The notes beneath the pieces are model-generated. The model did no database searches, was not told the DNA's origin, and saw only the letters and a list, made by a program, of their open reading frames with translations. DNA of 64,000 bases from the NCBI RefSeq assembly GCF_000152965.1, contig NZ_CH902583.1:1575072-1639071 (forward strand). The letters run 5' to 3'. This DNA comes from Roseobacter sp. MED193. GTDB taxonomy: Bacteria; Pseudomonadota; Alphaproteobacteria; Rhodobacterales; Rhodobacteraceae. The translations under genes and the position numbers were made by a program. Shown one piece after another: positions 9,126 to 17,540 of the stretch; positions within the stretch are counted from its first letter, which is position 1; each line of letters starts with the position of its first letter.

Positions 9126-9206
9126 TGGCATGTCCTCATCGGATTGACCTTGTAAAGTAAGGCTGCATTCCCGCTCTCCTCAAGCTCAAGCACCTGTTGT
9201 CTCGTT

Positions 9207-11027
9207 CTAGTGTGATGCATCATTCTCACCTCGCAGCAGGGCCAGCATATCCGCATCCACAGCAACGGGTGCAGCCAACAACAGCTGCGCATACCCCTTG
9301 GCCTGGGGATCATTGCGCAACGAAGAGGTGCCGCCACCGCCCAAGGCCCCATGCAGAAGAATATTCATCGCTGCAGAGCCGGGAAGGTAAAACCGCTCGA
9401 CCTTATTGGCCACGTCCGCATCCAGAAAATGCCCAAAGACCCGCAGCAGGTGTTCGGGCGTAATCGCGGCCCAGATCCAGGGCATCAGCTCCGGTGCCCG
9501 CGCTATTACGCCAATATTCGCGATATCCCCCTTGTCACCGCTGCGAGCCCAGGCGAGTTCCACCAAGGGCACTTGGACGGTCCGCGCCGCCCCAGGCGGG
9601 CTGGGAAACTGAACACTCTGCGCCGTAACAATAGGCTGCCCAATCGCTGGGACACAGTCCAGTGCTCCAGCGTCATCCCGTAGCCGCACCTGAACCTGTT
9701 CCTTGGGGGTCACATAAGAAAACAACGCCATCACGGGCGTTGGTTTCGGCCGCGCCCCGGCAAAACCGCTCAACCCCGGAGGCGTCGCCAACCCCAACCC
9801 CGTCGCCTCTTTCAAAAACAGTCCGACAGCCCGGGCATCCGGGTGACGCACTGCGATCTTAACCACCACTTCTCGAGACGGGTCCGAGCGTCGCATGGCG
9901 CCGAACTGGCTCTCTGCACCCAGTAGTTCAATGCTGACATCAGTGTAATCCTGGGCCTGCATCTTTGTCAGGGTCGCACGACAACGTTTGAGCACCGTCT
10001 CGGCAAAATGCAGCGCCTTGGCCTCTGCCTCCAGCCCGTAGAAAGTAAAGAGATGACCGGACCGATAGCCATCGGCCCAGGTCAGGCAGGTTTTGTAACT
10101 GTTGGGCACGCCAAGGCCGCGCGCCCCTGCAACCCGCACCCGGTCTGGACCGGTCTGCTTAAGCGTTACCTGCGAGAAGTCACAGGCTACATCTGGCAAC
10201 AGATAGGCCTGCGGATCGCCGATTTCATAGAGCATCTGCTCTCCCACCGTGCCGCGCGACACCTTGCCACCTGACCCTTCGGGCTTGCTGACTTCAAATG
10301 TACCATCCGCAAAGACCTCGGCAATTGGGTAGCCAATCTCAGAAAGGGTATCAGAGGCCTCGCGCCAATCGGTGAAATTCCCCCCCGTGGCCTGTGGCCC
10401 ACATTCGAGAATATGCCCAGCCAGACTTCCCCCTGCCAGAGCATCCAAATCATCCGCGCCCCAGCCATAGTGGTGAATCACGGCGCCAAGCGTGACCGCG
10501 CTGTCGACGCAGCGCCCGGTCACAACGATATCAGCGCCACGGTCCAATGCCACCGCGATCGGAAAGGCCCCAAGATAAGCATTGATGCTGGCAATCTTTT
10601 CGACTGGCGGCAACGGCGCAAAGTCAAACATATCCTGCGGCGCGCGGGCGGCGATCTCTTCGCGTTGCGTCAGCAAATCATCGCCCGTTATGACCGCAAC
10701 CTTGAGCGAAAGCCCCTGGCTTTTGATCTCAGCCCTTAGCGCTGCCGCACAGGCCTCAGCATTCATTCCGCCTGCGTTCGAAACAATCCGGACGCCTTGT
10801 CGGGCGATTTCAGCCAGGTTCGGCGCCATAGCTGAGGTGACAAAATCCGTAGCAAAGCCAGCCTCGGGATCATGGGCCCTTGCCCGCGCTAGTATCGCCA
10901 TGGTGATTTCGGCCAGGTAGTCATAGACAATAAAATCCAGCCCCTGAGCAGAGAGAAGCTGAGGCGTTGCCAAACTTGCATCCCCCCAAAATCCACTGGC
11001 GCCGCCAATGCGCACCCCCTGTGACAT
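9207..11027 (-). CDS. AtuA-like acyclic terpene utilisation protein (DUF1446)
   Basis: A 606-residue protein of the AtuA/DUF1446 family. The N-terminal part starts with the family's IGGASGFWGD motif and includes ATGGNFTDW and the VTGRCVDSAVTLG segment. A C-terminal domain with the LAWARSGDKGDIANIGVIAR signature corresponds to the AtuA-like ferredoxin-fold region. In Pseudomonas, AtuA is needed for growth on citronellol and geraniol, but its reaction was not established to my knowledge. I start it at ATG 11027, behind a GGGAGG site, rather than at an upstream in-frame codon at 11153 whose extra sequence lacks family character. It opens the operon with the carboxylase genes. Confidence 0.9.
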   Translation of the reverse strand: MSQGVRIGGASGFWGDASLATPQLLSAQGLDFIVYDYLAEITMAILARARAHDPEAGFATDFVTSAMAPNLAEIARQGVRIVSNAGGMNAEACAAALRAEIKSQGLSLKVAVITGDDLLTQREEIAARAPQDMFDFAPLPPVEKIASINAYLGAFPIAVALDRGADIVVTGRCVDSAVTLGAVIHHYGWGADDLDALAGGSLAGHILECGPQATGGNFTDWREASDTLSEIGYPIAEVFADGTFEVSKPEGSGGKVSRGTVGEQMLYEIGDPQAYLLPDVACDFSQVTLKQTGPDRVRVAGARGLGVPNSYKTCLTWADGYRSGHLFTFYGLEAEAKALHFAETVLKRCRATLTKMQAQDYTDVSIELLGAESQFGAMRRSDPSREVVVKIAVRHPDARAVGLFLKEATGLGLATPPGLSGFAGARPKPTPVMALFSYVTPKEQVQVRLRDDAGALDCVPAIGQPIVTAQSVQFPSPPGAARTVQVPLVELAWARSGDKGDIANIGVIARAPELMPWIWAAITPEHLLRVFGHFLDADVANKVERFYLPGSAAMNILLHGALGGGGTSSLRNDPQAKGYAQLLLAAPVAVDADMLALLRGENDASH

Positions 11028-11085
11028 GTACCCTCCTCCCCTGGGCGGATGCCGCCCATTCTGGCTGTCCGCCCAACTACGCTCC

Positions 11086-11105
11086 AACAGACCGATCGTT
11101 CTGTT
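11086..11105. promoter_or_regulatory. TetR-type operator candidate upstream of the AtuA-like gene
   Basis: A 20-bp near-perfect dyad AACAGAC-CGATCG-TTCTGTT (one mismatched pair), 59-78 bases before the AtuA-like start codon. Its form is typical of TetR-family operators of fatty-acid and terpenoid catabolic genes. No TetR gene lies in this window. A run of eight T follows on the plus strand. Confidence 0.5.
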
Positions 11106-11265
11106 TTTTTTACATGAGCAAAGCACGTCCCTAGCCGCAAGTATATTCCACAAGGCAGCTGAAACGACGTAAAGTCACAAATGCCAAGTCACATGTTACA
11201 CAATATAGCCAATTCGATCTTTTCTGTTACGTTTTGCTTGCCACGAATCATCAAGAGGCGTAACA

Positions 11266-11281
11266 CCGACCCATCGGTCGG
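11266..11281. promoter_or_regulatory. Operator candidate upstream of the phenylacetate operon
   Basis: A perfect inverted repeat CCGACC-CATC-GGTCGG lies 36-51 bases before the paaJ start codon, well placed to overlap the promoter or early leader. The form resembles a TetR-type site such as that of a PaaR-like repressor. The regulator gene is not in this window. Confidence 0.45.
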
Positions 11282-11316
11282 CTTATTTCGCCACCAGACC
11301 AGGAGACGCGAACACC

Positions 11317-12519
11317 ATGGATGCATTCATCTGCGATGCCACCCGAACCCCAATTGGCCGCTACGGCGGCGCCCTGTCACAAGTGCGCACCGACGATCTG
11401 GCAGCCGCGCCGATTGCGGCCCTGGCAGCGCGCAACCCACAGGTAGACTGGGCCAGCATCGATGACGTCATCTTTGGCGATGCCAACCAGGCCGGTGAAA
11501 GCAACCGCAATGTGGCCCGCATGGCCTCCCTGCTGGCAGGCCTGCCTGTGGATGTGCCCGGCACCACCATCAACCGGCTTTGCGCTTCTGGAATGGACGC
11601 CGTTGGCATGGCCTCACGCGGGATCCGTTCTGGCGACTATGATATGGCCATCGCAGGCGGCGTTGAAAGCATGAGCCGCGCGCCCTTTGTGATGCCCAAG
11701 GCGACATCGGCCTTTACCCGCGCAAATGCGGTTTATGACACCACCATCGGCTGGCGCTTTATCAACAAAAAAATGCAAGCGATGTATGGCACCGACTCGA
11801 TGCCACAGACCGCCGACAATGTTGCTGCTGATTATAACATTAATCGCGCAGATCAGGATGCCTTTGCCGCCCGCAGCCAAGCCCGCTGGGCCGCCGCCCA
11901 TGAGGCAGGCATTTTTAACGATGAAATCACACCTGTATCCGTACCCCAGCGCAAGGGCGATCCGCTGATTGTCGACACCGACGAGCACCCCCGCCCCGGC
12001 ACAGGTGCCGACAAGCTGGCCAAACTCAAAGGCGTCAATGGCCCCGACATGACCGTGACCGCCGGCAATGCCTCTGGCGTCAATGACGGGGCTGCCGCCA
12101 TCCTGATGGCAAATGAAGCCGCTGCTGCAAAAAATGGCCTCAAGCCTATGGCCCGCATCGTTGGCATGGCCGCAGCCGGGGTTGAGCCCCGCATCATGGG
12201 CATTGGCCCGGTGCCCGCCACCCGTAAGGTTTTGGCCCGCACCGGCCTGACGATCGAGCAGATGGATGTGATCGAGCTGAACGAGGCCTTTGCCTCGCAG
12301 GGGATCGCCACCCTGCGCGAATTGGGTGTCGCTGATGATGCGCCCCATGTGAACCCCAACGGTGGCGCCATCGCCATCGGCCACCCTCTTGGCATGTCCG
12401 GCGCCCGTTTGGTGCTCACAGCCGCCTATCAACTGCAACGCACAGGTGGGCGCTATGCGCTGTGCACTATGTGTGTCGGCGTTGGGCAGGGAACCGCCCT
12501 GATCCTCGAACGCGTTTAA
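11317..12519 (+). CDS. paaJ: 3-oxoadipyl-CoA / acetyl-CoA acyltransferase (thiolase) of the phenylacetate pathway
   Basis: A 400-residue thiolase that cleaves 3-oxoadipyl-CoA (and probably the dehydroadipyl form) with CoA to release acetyl-CoA and succinyl-CoA at the end of phenylacetate breakdown. The nucleophilic Cys89 sits in NRLCASGMDAVG, the second active-site set is His356 (GGAIAIGHPLG) and Cys386 (CTMCVGVGQG). The high similarity to PcaF/PaaJ and its position directly before paaA, 30 bases apart, support the pathway assignment over general beta-oxidation. The ATG at 11317 has GGAGACG upstream. Confidence 0.92.
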   Translation: MDAFICDATRTPIGRYGGALSQVRTDDLAAAPIAALAARNPQVDWASIDDVIFGDANQAGESNRNVARMASLLAGLPVDVPGTTINRLCASGMDAVGMASRGIRSGDYDMAIAGGVESMSRAPFVMPKATSAFTRANAVYDTTIGWRFINKKMQAMYGTDSMPQTADNVAADYNINRADQDAFAARSQARWAAAHEAGIFNDEITPVSVPQRKGDPLIVDTDEHPRPGTGADKLAKLKGVNGPDMTVTAGNASGVNDGAAAILMANEAAAAKNGLKPMARIVGMAAAGVEPRIMGIGPVPATRKVLARTGLTIEQMDVIELNEAFASQGIATLRELGVADDAPHVNPNGGAIAIGHPLGMSGARLVLTAAYQLQRTGGRYALCTMCVGVGQGTALILERV

Positions 12520-12549
12520 GCCAGCAACCCTACACGGGAGGAGCAAGTC

Positions 12550-13527
12550 ATGTATGCACAGATGGTACAATCCGAAGCGAGCACCGATGATCCGGAAAAG
12601 CTGGCCGCCTTTCAGGCCCGCATTGATGCCGGAGAAAAGATCGAACCCAAGGACTGGATGCCTGCGGGCTATCGCAAGACCCTGATCCGCCAGATCGGCC
12701 AGCACGCACACTCGGAAATCGTCGGCCAGCTGCCCGAGGGCAACTGGATCACCCGCGCGCCCACGCTGGAACGCAAGGCGATCCTGCTGGCCAAGGTCCA
12801 GGATGAGGCCGGGCATGGGCTTTATCTCTACTGCGCCGCCGAAACCCTGGGTGTCAGCCGCGATGAACTGACCGAAATGCTGCTGGACGGGCGGATGAAA
12901 TACTCCTCCATCTTCAACTATCCAACGCTGAACTGGGCCGATATGGGCGCAGTGGGCTGGCTGGTCGATGGCGCCGCCATCATGAACCAGGTGCCGCTAC
13001 AGCGGACGTCCTTTGGGCCCTACTCGCGCGCCATGATCCGGGTCTGCAAGGAAGAAAGCTTCCACGCGCGTCAGGGATTTGACGCCATCCGCAAAATGGC
13101 GACAGGCACGCCCGCGCAAAAGAAAATGGCCCAGGATGCGGTCAACCGCCTGTGGTTCCCAGCGCTGATGATGTTTGGTCCTTCGGATGCAGATTCCGTA
13201 CATTCGACCCAGTCAATGGCCTGGAAGATCAAAATGAACACAAATGACGAACTGCGTCAGAAGTTTGTCGATCAGACCGTGCCACAGATCGAGTACCTCG
13301 GGCTCGACCTGCCGGACGAGGGTATCAAATGGAACGAGGAGCGGGGTCACTATGACTATTCCGACCCTGACTGGTCAGAATTCTTTGACGTGATCAAGGG
13401 CAATGGCCCCTGCAACACCGACCGGCTCGCGGCCCGCAACAAGGCCTGGAAAGACGGCCAATGGGTGCGGGATGGCCTGCTGGCCCATGCGCGCAAGAAA
13501 GCCGTAAAAAAGATCGCTGCCGAATGA
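12550..13527 (+). CDS. paaA: 1,2-phenylacetyl-CoA epoxidase, catalytic subunit A
   Basis: The 325-residue diiron oxygenase subunit that epoxidises the ring of phenylacetyl-CoA. Ferritin-like iron ligands are visible: the first ExxH in KVQDEAGHG and the second in [12 protein letters not shown], and length and sequence match PaaA closely. It works in the cytoplasm as a complex with PaaC and PaaB and receives electrons from PaaE. GGAGGAG precedes the ATG. Its TGA overlaps the ATG of the DUF3291 gene (ATGA), so the two should be translationally coupled. Confidence 0.97.
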   Translation: MYAQMVQSEASTDDPEKLAAFQARIDAGEKIEPKDWMPAGYRKTLIRQIGQHAHSEIVGQLPEGNWITRAPTLERKAILLAKVQDEAGHGLYLYCAAETLGVSRDELTEMLLDGRMKYSSIFNYPTLNWADMGAVGWLVDGAAIMNQVPLQRTSFGPYSRAMIRVCKEESFHARQGFDAIRKMATGTPAQKKMAQDAVNRLWFPALMMFGPSDADSVHSTQSMAWKIKMNTNDELRQKFVDQTVPQIEYLGLDLPDEGIKWNEERGHYDYSDPDWSEFFDVIKGNGPCNTDRLAARNKAWKDGQWVRDGLLAHARKKAVKKIAAE

Positions 13528-14003
13528 AGCATCTTGCCGAAATCAATATTGCCCGCCTAAAACATGACGCCGATGACCTTCGTGTAGCGCCCTTCATGAA
13601 TGCATTGGACCAGATCAATGGCATTGCTGAACGCTCAGCCGGGTTTCAATGGCGCTATACCGATGACAGCGGCAATGCCACCGACACATTGGTGATGAAT
13701 GATCCCCGTGTCATTGTGAATGTCTCGACATGGGACCGGGTAGAAAATCTCGAGACATTTGTCTGGGGCACCATCCATCGGCAATTTTATCAGCGCCGAG
13801 AAGAATGGTTCAACATGCTGGATTCTATGCATTTTGCAATGTGGTGGATCGAGCCCGGAACCCAACCCAGCGTCGAGGAAGCAATGGACCGCCTCGCGCA
13901 TCTCGATGCCCATGGCAACAGCGATCACGCCTTTGGCTGGTCGCACCTCCCCCAAGCCACGCGCTGGCGCAGCGCACAATGCAGCACCGTAGCAGCGGAG
14001 TAA
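13524..14003 (+). CDS. DUF3291 domain protein embedded in the paa operon
   Basis: A 159-residue protein of the DUF3291 family (N-terminal [10 protein letters not shown], then [17 protein letters not shown] and the [17 protein letters not shown] region, all typical). DUF3291 proteins have a ferredoxin-like alpha/beta-barrel look similar to antibiotic-biosynthesis monooxygenases; no function is established. It starts within the stop codon of paaA and ends four bases before paaB, so it is made together with the epoxidase subunits. It may act on a labile epoxide/oxepin intermediate or help assembly, which is inference from position only. Confidence 0.88.
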   Translation: MKHLAEINIARLKHDADDLRVAPFMNALDQINGIAERSAGFQWRYTDDSGNATDTLVMNDPRVIVNVSTWDRVENLETFVWGTIHRQFYQRREEWFNMLDSMHFAMWWIEPGTQPSVEEAMDRLAHLDAHGNSDHAFGWSHLPQATRWRSAQCSTVAAE

Positions 14004-14007
14004 TCAC

Positions 14008-14292
14008 ATGAAAAACGAATGGCCCCTCTGGGAAATCTTCATCCGCGGTCAACATGGCATGAGCCACCGTCACGTCGGCTCACTGCATGCACCCGACGCC
14101 GAAATGGCGATAAAGAACGCCCGTGACGTCTACACCCGCCGCAATGAAGGCGTGTCGATCTGGGTGGTTGAGGCAAACCATATCGCGGCCTCTTCGCCCA
14201 GTGACAAAGGCCCGCTGTATGAGCCATCTGAATCCAAGGTCTACCGTCATCCGACCTTCTTTGACATTCCCGACGAAGTGGGAGCGATGTAA
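14008..14292 (+). CDS. paaB: 1,2-phenylacetyl-CoA epoxidase subunit B
   Basis: A 94-residue PaaB protein, the small subunit that bridges PaaAC heterodimers in the epoxidase complex and has no catalytic metal. The family opening EWPLWEIFIRGQHGMSHRHVG and the middle segment A-NARDVYTRRNEGVSIWVV are clear, and the length matches. The stop codon shares one base with the paaC start, indicating coupled translation. Confidence 0.96.
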   Translation: MKNEWPLWEIFIRGQHGMSHRHVGSLHAPDAEMAIKNARDVYTRRNEGVSIWVVEANHIAASSPSDKGPLYEPSESKVYRHPTFFDIPDEVGAM

Positions 14293-15065
14293 TGGCGGCC
14301 CCGCTCACACAAGATGAGGCCCTGTTTCAGTTCCTGCTGCGCATGGGCGATAACACCCTGATCCTGGGTCACCGGGTCAGCGAATGGTGCGGCCATGCGC
14401 CCGTTCTAGAAGAGGACATTGCCCTGGCGAATACAGCGCTGGATCTGATTGGTCAGACCCAGATGTGGCTGGGCCTGGCGGGCGAGGTTCAGGGCGAAGA
14501 TAAATCGGCTGATGATCTGGCCTTTCTGCGCGATGTCTGGGATTTCCGCAACGTGCTGCTGGTCGAGGTTCCAAACGAGGATTTTGGCCGCACCCTGATG
14601 CGCCAGTTCCTGTTTGACGCCTGGCATTCGATCCAGCTGGGGCATTTGATGAAAAGCTCGGATGAGCGCATTTCTGCCATCGCCGCCAAGACCAGCAAAG
14701 AGGTCGCCTACCACCTGGAACGCTCTGCCGACACGGTTGTGGGTCTGGGCGATGGCACCGAGGAAAGCCACGGCTACATGCAGTCGGCGCTGGACTATCT
14801 GTGGCCCTATGTGGGTGAGATGTTCGCCAGCGATGAGGTCGATGCCGCCATGGTCAAAGCGGGCATTGCCCCTGATCCGGCCTCGCTGCGCGCCGATTAT
14901 GACGCGCTGATCGGGCGGGTTCTGGCAGAGGCCACGCTGAATATTCCCGATAGTGGCTTTGCCCATAAGGGCGGGCGCAACGGCAAGATGCATACCGAGC
15001 ACCTGGGCCACCTGTTGACTCAAATGCAGTGGCTGCAGCGCGCCTATCCCGGCGCCAGCTGGTAA
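14292..15065 (+). CDS. paaC: 1,2-phenylacetyl-CoA epoxidase subunit C
   Basis: The 257-residue structural partner of PaaA. It shares the ferritin-like fold but lacks a complete diiron site. Typical sequences are GDNTLILGHRVSEWCGHAP at residues 16-34, EDIALANTALDLIGQ and the C-terminal GRNGKMHTEHLGHLLTQMQWLQRAYP. It forms the tight PaaAC heterodimer. It is followed by a 131-base gap with a strong hairpin before paaD, the only sizeable gap inside the operon. Confidence 0.96.
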   Translation: MAAPLTQDEALFQFLLRMGDNTLILGHRVSEWCGHAPVLEEDIALANTALDLIGQTQMWLGLAGEVQGEDKSADDLAFLRDVWDFRNVLLVEVPNEDFGRTLMRQFLFDAWHSIQLGHLMKSSDERISAIAAKTSKEVAYHLERSADTVVGLGDGTEESHGYMQSALDYLWPYVGEMFASDEVDAAMVKAGIAPDPASLRADYDALIGRVLAEATLNIPDSGFAHKGGRNGKMHTEHLGHLLTQMQWLQRAYPGASW

Positions 15066-15153
15066 AACCGGACTGGCAATAAACGAAATAGGGGCAACGC
15101 CTGACCCTGGGGTCGGTGCGAAAGCGCCCTCCCGTGGGGCGGGTCGGGCGCTG

Positions 15154-15171
15154 CCCGGCCTCACGGCCGGG
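15154..15171. other. GC-rich hairpin inside the paa operon (paaC-paaD gap)
   Basis: CCCGGCC-tcac-GGCCGGG forms a perfect seven-pair GC stem followed by AAAAAC rather than a T-run, so it is not a plus-strand intrinsic terminator. It may be a processing or stability element, or part of a dispersed intergenic repeat, since the preceding GGGTCGGGCGCTGCCCGG is also self-complementary. Confidence 0.45.
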
Positions 15172-15196
15172 AAAAACACCGCAACGAGGACCGCAC

Positions 15197-15670
15197 ATGA
15201 GCCAATTACATGAACAGCCAAGTGTAGACCAGATCTGGGAATGGCTTGACGCCGTGCCAGATCCTGAAATTCCGGTGATCAGCCTTGTGGATCTGGGCAT
15301 TATTCGTGGCGTGGACTGGCAAGAGGATACCCTAGTGGTCTCCGTCACGCCGACCTATTCCGGCTGCCCTGCGACGGCGATAATCAACCTCGATATTGAG
15401 ACCGCTCTACGCGATCACGGCCTGAACAAGATCCAGTTGAAAACACAGATCGCGCCCGCCTGGACCACCGACTGGATGTCCGAGAAGGGCCGCGCCAGAC
15501 TGGAAGAGTTCGGCATTGCCCCGCCGCAGGCGGCAGGCGGGCCGGAGCGCTGCCCCAATTGCAAAAGCACCAACGTCACCCGTGTGAGCCAGTTTGGCTC
15601 CACCCCCTGCAAGGCTCACTGGCGCTGCCAGGACTGTCTTGAACCTTTTGATTATTTCAAGTGCATCTGA
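15197..15670 (+). CDS. paaD: Phenylacetate-CoA oxygenase subunit D (Fe-S assembly type)
   Basis: A 157-residue PaaD. The N-terminal MIP18/DUF59 domain contains DAVPDPEIPVISLVDLGI and the YSGCPAT motif found in iron-sulfur cluster assembly proteins; a C-terminal zinc-ribbon-like part has two CxxC pairs (CPNC and CQDC, with the CKAHWRC segment). It is required for epoxidase maturation, probably by supplying the iron centre or the PaaE cluster. I used ATG 15197 with GAGGA upstream; an open frame from 15116 has no family sequence. Confidence 0.94.
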   Translation: MSQLHEQPSVDQIWEWLDAVPDPEIPVISLVDLGIIRGVDWQEDTLVVSVTPTYSGCPATAIINLDIETALRDHGLNKIQLKTQIAPAWTTDWMSEKGRARLEEFGIAPPQAAGGPERCPNCKSTNVTRVSQFGSTPCKAHWRCQDCLEPFDYFKCI

Positions 15671-15680
15671 GGAGAGTTCC

Positions 15681-16754
15681 ATGGCGCGCTTCCACCAACT
15701 CGAAGTTACCGATGTCCGCAACACCATCCGCGATGCGGTTGTGGTTTCTCTGAAGCCCGTCAATGGCGCGGCAGCGGAATTTGATTTCACCCAAGGCCAG
15801 TACCTGACCTTCCGGCGCGATTTTGACGGCGAAGAGCTGCGTCGCAGCTATTCCATCTGCGCCGGTAAAGGCGATGGCATCCTTCAGGTTGGCATCAAAC
15901 GGGTCGATGGCGGAGCTTTCTCCACCTGGGCAAATACCGAACTCCAGGCTGGCGACATGCTGGACGCCATGCCACCCATGGGCAGCTTTTTTACCCCCTT
16001 GGATGCCAGCACCGCCAAGAGCTATCTTGGCTTTGCAGGCGGCTCCGGTGTGACCCCTGTCTTATCAATCCTGAAGACCACGCTGGAAGCCGAACCAGAG
16101 TCCACCTTCACGCTTGTCTATGCCAACAAAGGCGTCAACACCATCATGTTCCGTGAGGAGCTAGAGGATCTGAAAAACCTCTATATGGGGCGCTTCAATG
16201 TGATCCATATCCTGGAATCGGACGCGCAGGAAATCGACCTCTTCACCGGGCTGGTGACTGAGGAGAAATGCGCTCAGTTGTTTGAACACTGGATCGACAT
16301 CAAATCCGTCGATACCGCCTTTATCTGTGGGCCAGAACCCATGATGCTGGGCATTGCCTCTGCCCTTCGCACGGCAGGTCTGGACGACAGCCAGATCAAG
16401 TTTGAGCTTTTTGCCAGCGCCCAGCCCGGCCGCGCCAAGCGCAAAGAAGGCAATGCAGATGCTGCCAGCGCCGGCAATCAGGCCACCGCAGCGATCACCC
16501 TGGATGGCTCGACCCAGACGGTGCAGATGGGCAAGGATATGACCATTCTGGACGCCGCTTTGGAAAACGCCATGGACGCGCCCTATGCCTGCAAGGCCGG
16601 GGTGTGCTCGACCTGCCGCTGCAAGGTAATCGAGGGCGAAGTGGATATGGTCGCCAACCATGCCTTGGAAGATTACGAGGTCGAAAAGGGCTATGTGCTC
16701 TCCTGTCAGGCCTTCCCGGTCACCGACAGGGTTGTTGTCGATTACGATCAGTAA
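15681..16754 (+). CDS. paaE: 1,2-phenylacetyl-CoA epoxidase reductase subunit
   Basis: A 357-residue NADPH-dependent reductase: an FAD-binding domain (RRSYSICAG), an NAD(P)-binding domain (GFAGGSGVTPVLSI and CGPEPMM) and a C-terminal plant-type 2Fe-2S ferredoxin domain (CKAGVCSTCRCK with the fourth cysteine in VLSCQAFP). It passes electrons to the PaaA diiron site. The start is ATG 15681, just after the paaD stop, with GAGGAGAG upstream. Confidence 0.96.
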   Translation: MARFHQLEVTDVRNTIRDAVVVSLKPVNGAAAEFDFTQGQYLTFRRDFDGEELRRSYSICAGKGDGILQVGIKRVDGGAFSTWANTELQAGDMLDAMPPMGSFFTPLDASTAKSYLGFAGGSGVTPVLSILKTTLEAEPESTFTLVYANKGVNTIMFREELEDLKNLYMGRFNVIHILESDAQEIDLFTGLVTEEKCAQLFEHWIDIKSVDTAFICGPEPMMLGIASALRTAGLDDSQIKFELFASAQPGRAKRKEGNADAASAGNQATAAITLDGSTQTVQMGKDMTILDAALENAMDAPYACKAGVCSTCRCKVIEGEVDMVANHALEDYEVEKGYVLSCQAFPVTDRVVVDYDQ

Positions 16755-16778
16755 CGCGTTTAAGAGGAAGGATATTTC

Positions 16779-17540
16779 ATGCCTGAAGACATGAGCATCG
16801 AGAGCTATCTCGCCCAGGGTGGCATGTTGAGCAATCCTGCCAATGTGCCGCCGCGCTACCGTGCCGCGCTGCTGAAGTTGATGGCCACCTTTGTTGACAG
16901 TGAACTGGCAGGTGCCGCCGGTTTTGCCGAAATCATCAACGAGGGCCCCGGCATCAAGGCCCGAATTGCAGCCGCCAAGATCGTGCTGGAGAAGAGCGAC
17001 AACGCAGACCGCGTCCTGCGTATCATGGGAGAGTTTGGCGCCGATACCGAACGCTATGCAGATCACCACCCCTGGACTGCACGACTTGAGCGCGGTGCCG
17101 ATATCGGACAGCAACGCTCGGACCACGACATGCGGCTGGCCGTGTTTAACTATCCGCTGGAAGGCTGGGCAGATGCTGTGGTCATGAACCTGTTGATGGG
17201 CCGCGCCGTTGCCGTGCAGCTGGCCGAGTTCTCTCTGGTCTCCTACCAGCCCCTCGCCGAAGTCTTCCGCGCCCTGGCACCGATTGAGGCCCGCCACGCT
17301 GAGCTGGCCGAAGAAGGCCTGGAGCGCTTGATCCAAGAGGTCGGCAAAGGCGATCTGCAGGCTTCGATTGACTATTGGTGGCCGCGGGTCGCCGCGAGCT
17401 TTGGCAGCGAGGCCTCAGAGAAGTTCGACGGTCTGAAAGCCATGGGGCTGCGCCGCACCCCCAATGCCGAGCTGAAGACCCGCTGGCAGGCAGAGGCCAG
17501 TGCAAGACTGGCAAAGCTGGGCCTGACCCAGCCCGCCTAA
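16779..17540 (+). CDS. PaaA/PaaC-like ferritin-fold protein following paaE
   Basis: A 253-residue protein of the phenylacetic acid catabolic (PaaA/PaaC) family, 24 bases after paaE and preceded by AGAGGAAGG. It is shorter than PaaA. In the second half an iron-ligand-like ExxH is kept (PIEARHAELAEE), but where PaaA has DEAGH the first half reads EKSDNADR, so the usual ligand histidine is missing. It may be a regulatory or structural paralogue, or a diiron enzyme with other ligands. It is not one of the five classical epoxidase subunits. Function unknown. Confidence 0.82.
   Translation: MPEDMSIESYLAQGGMLSNPANVPPRYRAALLKLMATFVDSELAGAAGFAEIINEGPGIKARIAAAKIVLEKSDNADRVLRIMGEFGADTERYADHHPWTARLERGADIGQQRSDHDMRLAVFNYPLEGWADAVVMNLLMGRAVAVQLAEFSLVSYQPLAEVFRALAPIEARHAELAEEGLERLIQEVGKGDLQASIDYWWPRVAASFGSEASEKFDGLKAMGLRRTPNAELKTRWQAEASARLAKLGLTQPA

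Noticed and set aside
11614-12816. 400-codon open frame antisense to paaJ and the start of paaA
   Set aside because: It is the mirror of strongly supported genes, its translation has a shadow-type composition with no domain, and it spans a gene boundary.
16161-17336. 391-codon open frame antisense to paaE and its neighbour
   Set aside because: It covers the end of paaE and most of the PaaA/PaaC-like gene in the opposite direction; no protein family is visible.
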